Below, in pieces: positions 6,101-7,974 of a stretch of 7,974 bases of DNA. The translations under genes were made by a program, and so were the position numbers. Every line of letters begins with the position of its first letter. The stretch's first letter is position 1. The notes beneath the pieces were generated by a model. The model saw nothing but the letters and a program-made list of their open reading frames with translations. It was not told the origin of the DNA and searched no databases. This DNA comes from an uncultured Collinsella sp. (GTDB lineage: Bacteria; Actinomycetota; Coriobacteriia; Coriobacteriales; Coriobacteriaceae). The DNA lies in assembly GCA_900752475.1 (NCBI GenBank), contig CAADVJ010000053.1, positions 1 to 7,974 of the forward strand. Reading direction: 5' to 3'.

Positions 6101-6131
6101 TATCTCGAGCCCGATCGCATTCGCATCACGC
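6002..6131 (+). repeat. Long-range inverted repeat flanking the attenuator terminator
   Basis: The 21 bases at 6002-6022 are complementary to 6111-6131 at 20 positions; the only mismatch is A6015 opposite C6118. The left arm begins at the last base of the third Trp codon and lies inside the leader-peptide frame. The right arm lies after the terminator and 31 bases before the transporter's Shine-Dalgarno. The 88-base spacer contains the terminator. The pairing can form only in transcripts that read past the terminator. Confidence 0.9.
6069..6099 (+). terminator. Attenuator terminator (UUCG-capped)
   Basis: AAGGCCTCCGGT (6069-6080) pairs with ACCGGGGGCCTT (6085-6096): 12 base pairs with one G-U, closed by a TTCG tetraloop, and followed by TTT (the T-run is 6095-6099). 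It lies 36 bases after the leader-peptide stop and 78 bases before the transporter gene, so it must be bypassed for transporter expression. Confidence 0.92.
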
Positions 6132-6176
6132 GCCTCCGCTTTTCTCTTGCACCCCCATTCCGAAAGGATTTTCACC

Positions 6177-6749
6177 ATGTCTCAGAACACCACCGCCGCC
6201 CAGCCCCGCACCGTCCAGACCGCCGACCGCGGCAAACTTGACGTCCGTGCTCTCGTCCTGCTCGCCATCCTGCTCGCTGCCGGCTTCATCCTCAACTTCA
6301 CCGTCGGCAAGGCCATCTCGGGCATCTCGGGCGGCATGATCAGCCCCGAGTTCATCATCTCGGCCTTTTGCCTCACCATTCTGGTCATTCGCCCCAACAT
6401 CGGTCAGGCGCTCGTCATTGGCCTCATCTCGGCTGCCGTGATCCAGATCACCACCACATCGCCGTTCGTCGATTTTGCCGCCGAGGGCATCGCCGCCATG
6501 CTCATGGCCGGCATCGTCAACGCCGCCGGCAAGAACGGTCAGGTCAAGCCCGCCATCGCCATTGTTGCAACCTTCCTGACCACCTTTGTCTCCGGCGTCA
6601 TCTTCATGGTCATCAAGATGGCCATGCTCGGCGTGGTAGGCGAGCTCGCCGCCGCCATGCTGCCCGTCGTCGCCATGACCGCCGTCTTTAACGCCATTCT
6701 GGTCGGCGCCCTCTATCTGCCCATCCAGAAGGCCCTGAAGCTCAACTAA
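6177..6749 (+). CDS. ECF transporter S component, predicted tryptophan-specific
   Basis: A 190-residue polytopic membrane protein with about six hydrophobic segments (about 24-44, 57-73, 76-94, 100-117, 124-148, 153-180), the size and layout of ECF-type substrate-binding (S) components. The N-terminal 20 residues are polar. A glycine-rich GISGGMISPEFI (49-60) follows the first helix, as in many S components, and small-residue stretches such as AAEGIAAMLMAG occur in the helices. The next gene encodes a tandem ECF ATPase, confirming the transporter type. Tryptophan as substrate is inferred from the Trp-Trp-Trp leader and attenuator upstream, and there is some resemblance to the TrpP group of S components. 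The protein has no Trp residue. The ATG at 6177 is chosen because AAAGGA ends 8 bases upstream; a TTG at 6147 in the same frame lacks a ribosome site. Co-transcribed with the ATPase (53-base gap). Confidence 0.82.
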   Translation: MSQNTTAAQPRTVQTADRGKLDVRALVLLAILLAAGFILNFTVGKAISGISGGMISPEFIISAFCLTILVIRPNIGQALVIGLISAAVIQITTTSPFVDFAAEGIAAMLMAGIVNAAGKNGQVKPAIAIVATFLTTFVSGVIFMVIKMAMLGVVGELAAAMLPVVAMTAVFNAILVGALYLPIQKALKLN

Positions 6750-6802
6750 CTCATCGCTGCCCCACCACCAAAGAACGTCCCCAATGACTATGAAAGGTAT
6801 CC

Positions 6803-7974
6803 ATGGAAACGATCATCAACGTCGACGATGTCTCGTTCTCCTATGGCACGCAGACCGAGCAGGCGCTCAGCCACATCTCGCTCAGCGTGAACAAGGGAGA
6901 TTTCATCGGCATCATCGGACCCTCGGGCGCCGGCAAGTCCACGCTTGCCGCCTGTCTGTCGGGCGCCGTGCCCCACCACTACACCGGCACGTTCTTTGGG
7001 TCCGTCATGGTCGACGGCCACGACACCTGCGAAGTCTCGCTCACCGACGTGTCGCAAATCGTCGGCAGTGTGCTGCAGGATATCGACACGCAGATGGTCG
7101 CTTCGGTCGTCGAGGACGAGATGCTCTTTGGCCTCGAGAACTTTGGCGTTCCCCACGACCAGATCAAGCAGCGCGTGAGCGAAACTCTCGAGACCGTCGG
7201 CATCAGCGACCTGCGCGACCGCGAGATCGCCACCCTCTCGGGCGGACAGAAGCAAAAGGTAGCCATCGCCGCCATCCTCGCCATGCGTCCGCGCGTCTTG
7301 GTTCTCGACGAGCCCACCGCGGCACTCGACCCCGCCAGCTCCACGTTGGTCTTCGAGACGCTGCGTGAGGCAAACCGCGCACTTGGAATCACCATCGTCG
7401 TCGTCGAGCAAAAGGTCGCCCTGCTCTCGGAGTACTGCAACCGCGTGCTCGTGCTCAACCATGGCGAAATCGCGCTGCAGGGCGAGCCACACGAGGTCTT
7501 CGCGCATACCGACGAGCTCCGTGCCATCGGCGTCGACTGCCCTCGCGTCACGCGTATCTTCAATAGCCTCGAGGCCGATGGCCTGGTAAGCGGTACCCCC
7601 TGCTTGGATGTCGATGAGGCCGAGCGCATGATTTCGGGCATCGTCGACCCCGCACGCGCGGCTATCGAAGCCCAGGCGCCCGCCGGTTCCCCGCATGCAC
7701 CGTCGTTGCGCCCTCATGCCAAGGACGCCGAACCCGTACTCACCTTCGACCATGTTGAGTTTGCCTATCCCAATGGCGGCGCCGCCGTACACGACCTTAG
7801 CCTGACGCTCTATCCCGGCGAGCTCGTGGGCATCGTCGGCCAAAACGGCGCCGGCAAGACCACGCTCACCAAACTGCTCACAGGCCTGCTTAAGCCCGCC
7901 TCGGGCAGCGTGTGCGTCACGGGACTGGATAACGCAACCGTTCCCCCGAGGCCCCGAGCCACGCAAGGAGCGAC
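6803..7974 (+). CDS. ECF transporter tandem ATPase (two fused ABC domains), 3' end missing
   Basis: Energy-coupling ATPase that drives the S component, with both ATPase domains in one chain instead of two genes. The visible 390 residues run off the right edge. Domain 1 has Walker A GPSGAGKST (39-47), Q-loop Gln92 in VLQDIDTQ, signature LSGGQKQK (145-152), Walker B VLVLDEPT (165-172) and D-loop AALD (173-176). The usual switch His after Walker B is Gln203 in VVVEQK. A linker of about 60 residues rich in Ala and Pro (about 250-310) leads to domain 2, which begins PVLTFDHVEFAYPNGG and has Walker A GQNGAGKTT (346-354). Its remaining motifs lie beyond the window. The ATG at 6803 follows GAAAGG with 5-base spacing. 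The protein contains no Trp so far. The T (EcfT) membrane subunit is not visible; it may follow downstream or be shared. The last dozen codons (PPRPRATQGA) fit the family poorly. Confidence 0.9.
   Translation, partial: METIINVDDVSFSYGTQTEQALSHISLSVNKGDFIGIIGPSGAGKSTLAACLSGAVPHHYTGTFFGSVMVDGHDTCEVSLTDVSQIVGSVLQDIDTQMVASVVEDEMLFGLENFGVPHDQIKQRVSETLETVGISDLRDREIATLSGGQKQKVAIAAILAMRPRVLVLDEPTAALDPASSTLVFETLREANRALGITIVVVEQKVALLSEYCNRVLVLNHGEIALQGEPHEVFAHTDELRAIGVDCPRVTRIFNSLEADGLVSGTPCLDVDEAERMISGIVDPARAAIEAQAPAGSPHAPSLRPHAKDAEPVLTFDHVEFAYPNGGAAVHDLSLTLYPGELVGIVGQNGAGKTTLTKLLTGLLKPASGSVCVTGLDNATVPPRPRATQGA

Noticed and set aside
6147..6176. Upstream TTG start for the S component
   Set aside because: No ribosome site precedes it, and it would bury the good AAAGGA site used by the ATG at 6177.
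6788..7966. A 392-codon open frame on the minus strand opposite the ATPase
   Set aside because: The plus strand carries Walker A, LSGGQ and Walker B motifs in order; the antisense translation has no family features.

Overview
The window looks like chromosomal DNA from a high-GC gut actinobacterium of the class Coriobacteriia, most likely Collinsella or a close relative. This rests on the GC-rich codon use, the gene families present and general protein resemblance; no database search was possible. I see no mobile element, CRISPR array, rRNA or tRNA.

Layout. (1) Bases 1-2541 carry three minus-strand genes, transcribed in the order rnd (RNase D), a YugP-type membrane zinc metallopeptidase, and xseA (exonuclease VII large subunit, running off the left edge). 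They are housekeeping nuclease and protease genes and probably form one operon. (2) A short divergent promoter region near 2604-2611 separates them from plus-strand genes: a diacylglycerol/lipid kinase family protein and, 9 bases later, a 30-residue single-pass membrane protein, closed by a clear intrinsic terminator at 3696-3734. (3) An AT-richer, gene-free stretch (3660-3965) holds operator-like repeats and a 5'-UTR hairpin. It leads into a secreted, C-terminally membrane-anchored C69-family dipeptidase whose reading frame is cut by one in-frame TAG where relatives have Trp. (4) From 5880 to the right edge is a tryptophan-responsive transport locus: a promoter, a 22-codon leader peptide with three consecutive Trp codons, a 12-bp UUCG-capped terminator, an ECF-type substrate-binding membrane protein (S component), and a tandem ECF ATPase that runs off the right edge.

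How the parts fit. The Trp-Trp-Trp leader followed by an intrinsic terminator is the arrangement of classical ribosome-mediated trp attenuation, here in front of an uptake system rather than biosynthesis genes. This identifies tryptophan as the likely substrate of the ECF transporter. Neither visible transporter protein contains a single Trp residue, which suits proteins that must be made during Trp starvation. The most unusual element is a 21-base segment of the leader (6002-6022) that is complementary at 20 of 21 positions to a segment beyond the terminator (6111-6131). Attenuation itself does not explain this helix, because termination occurs before the second arm is transcribed. It suggests a second RNA-level control step on read-through transcripts and is the best candidate here for something undescribed.
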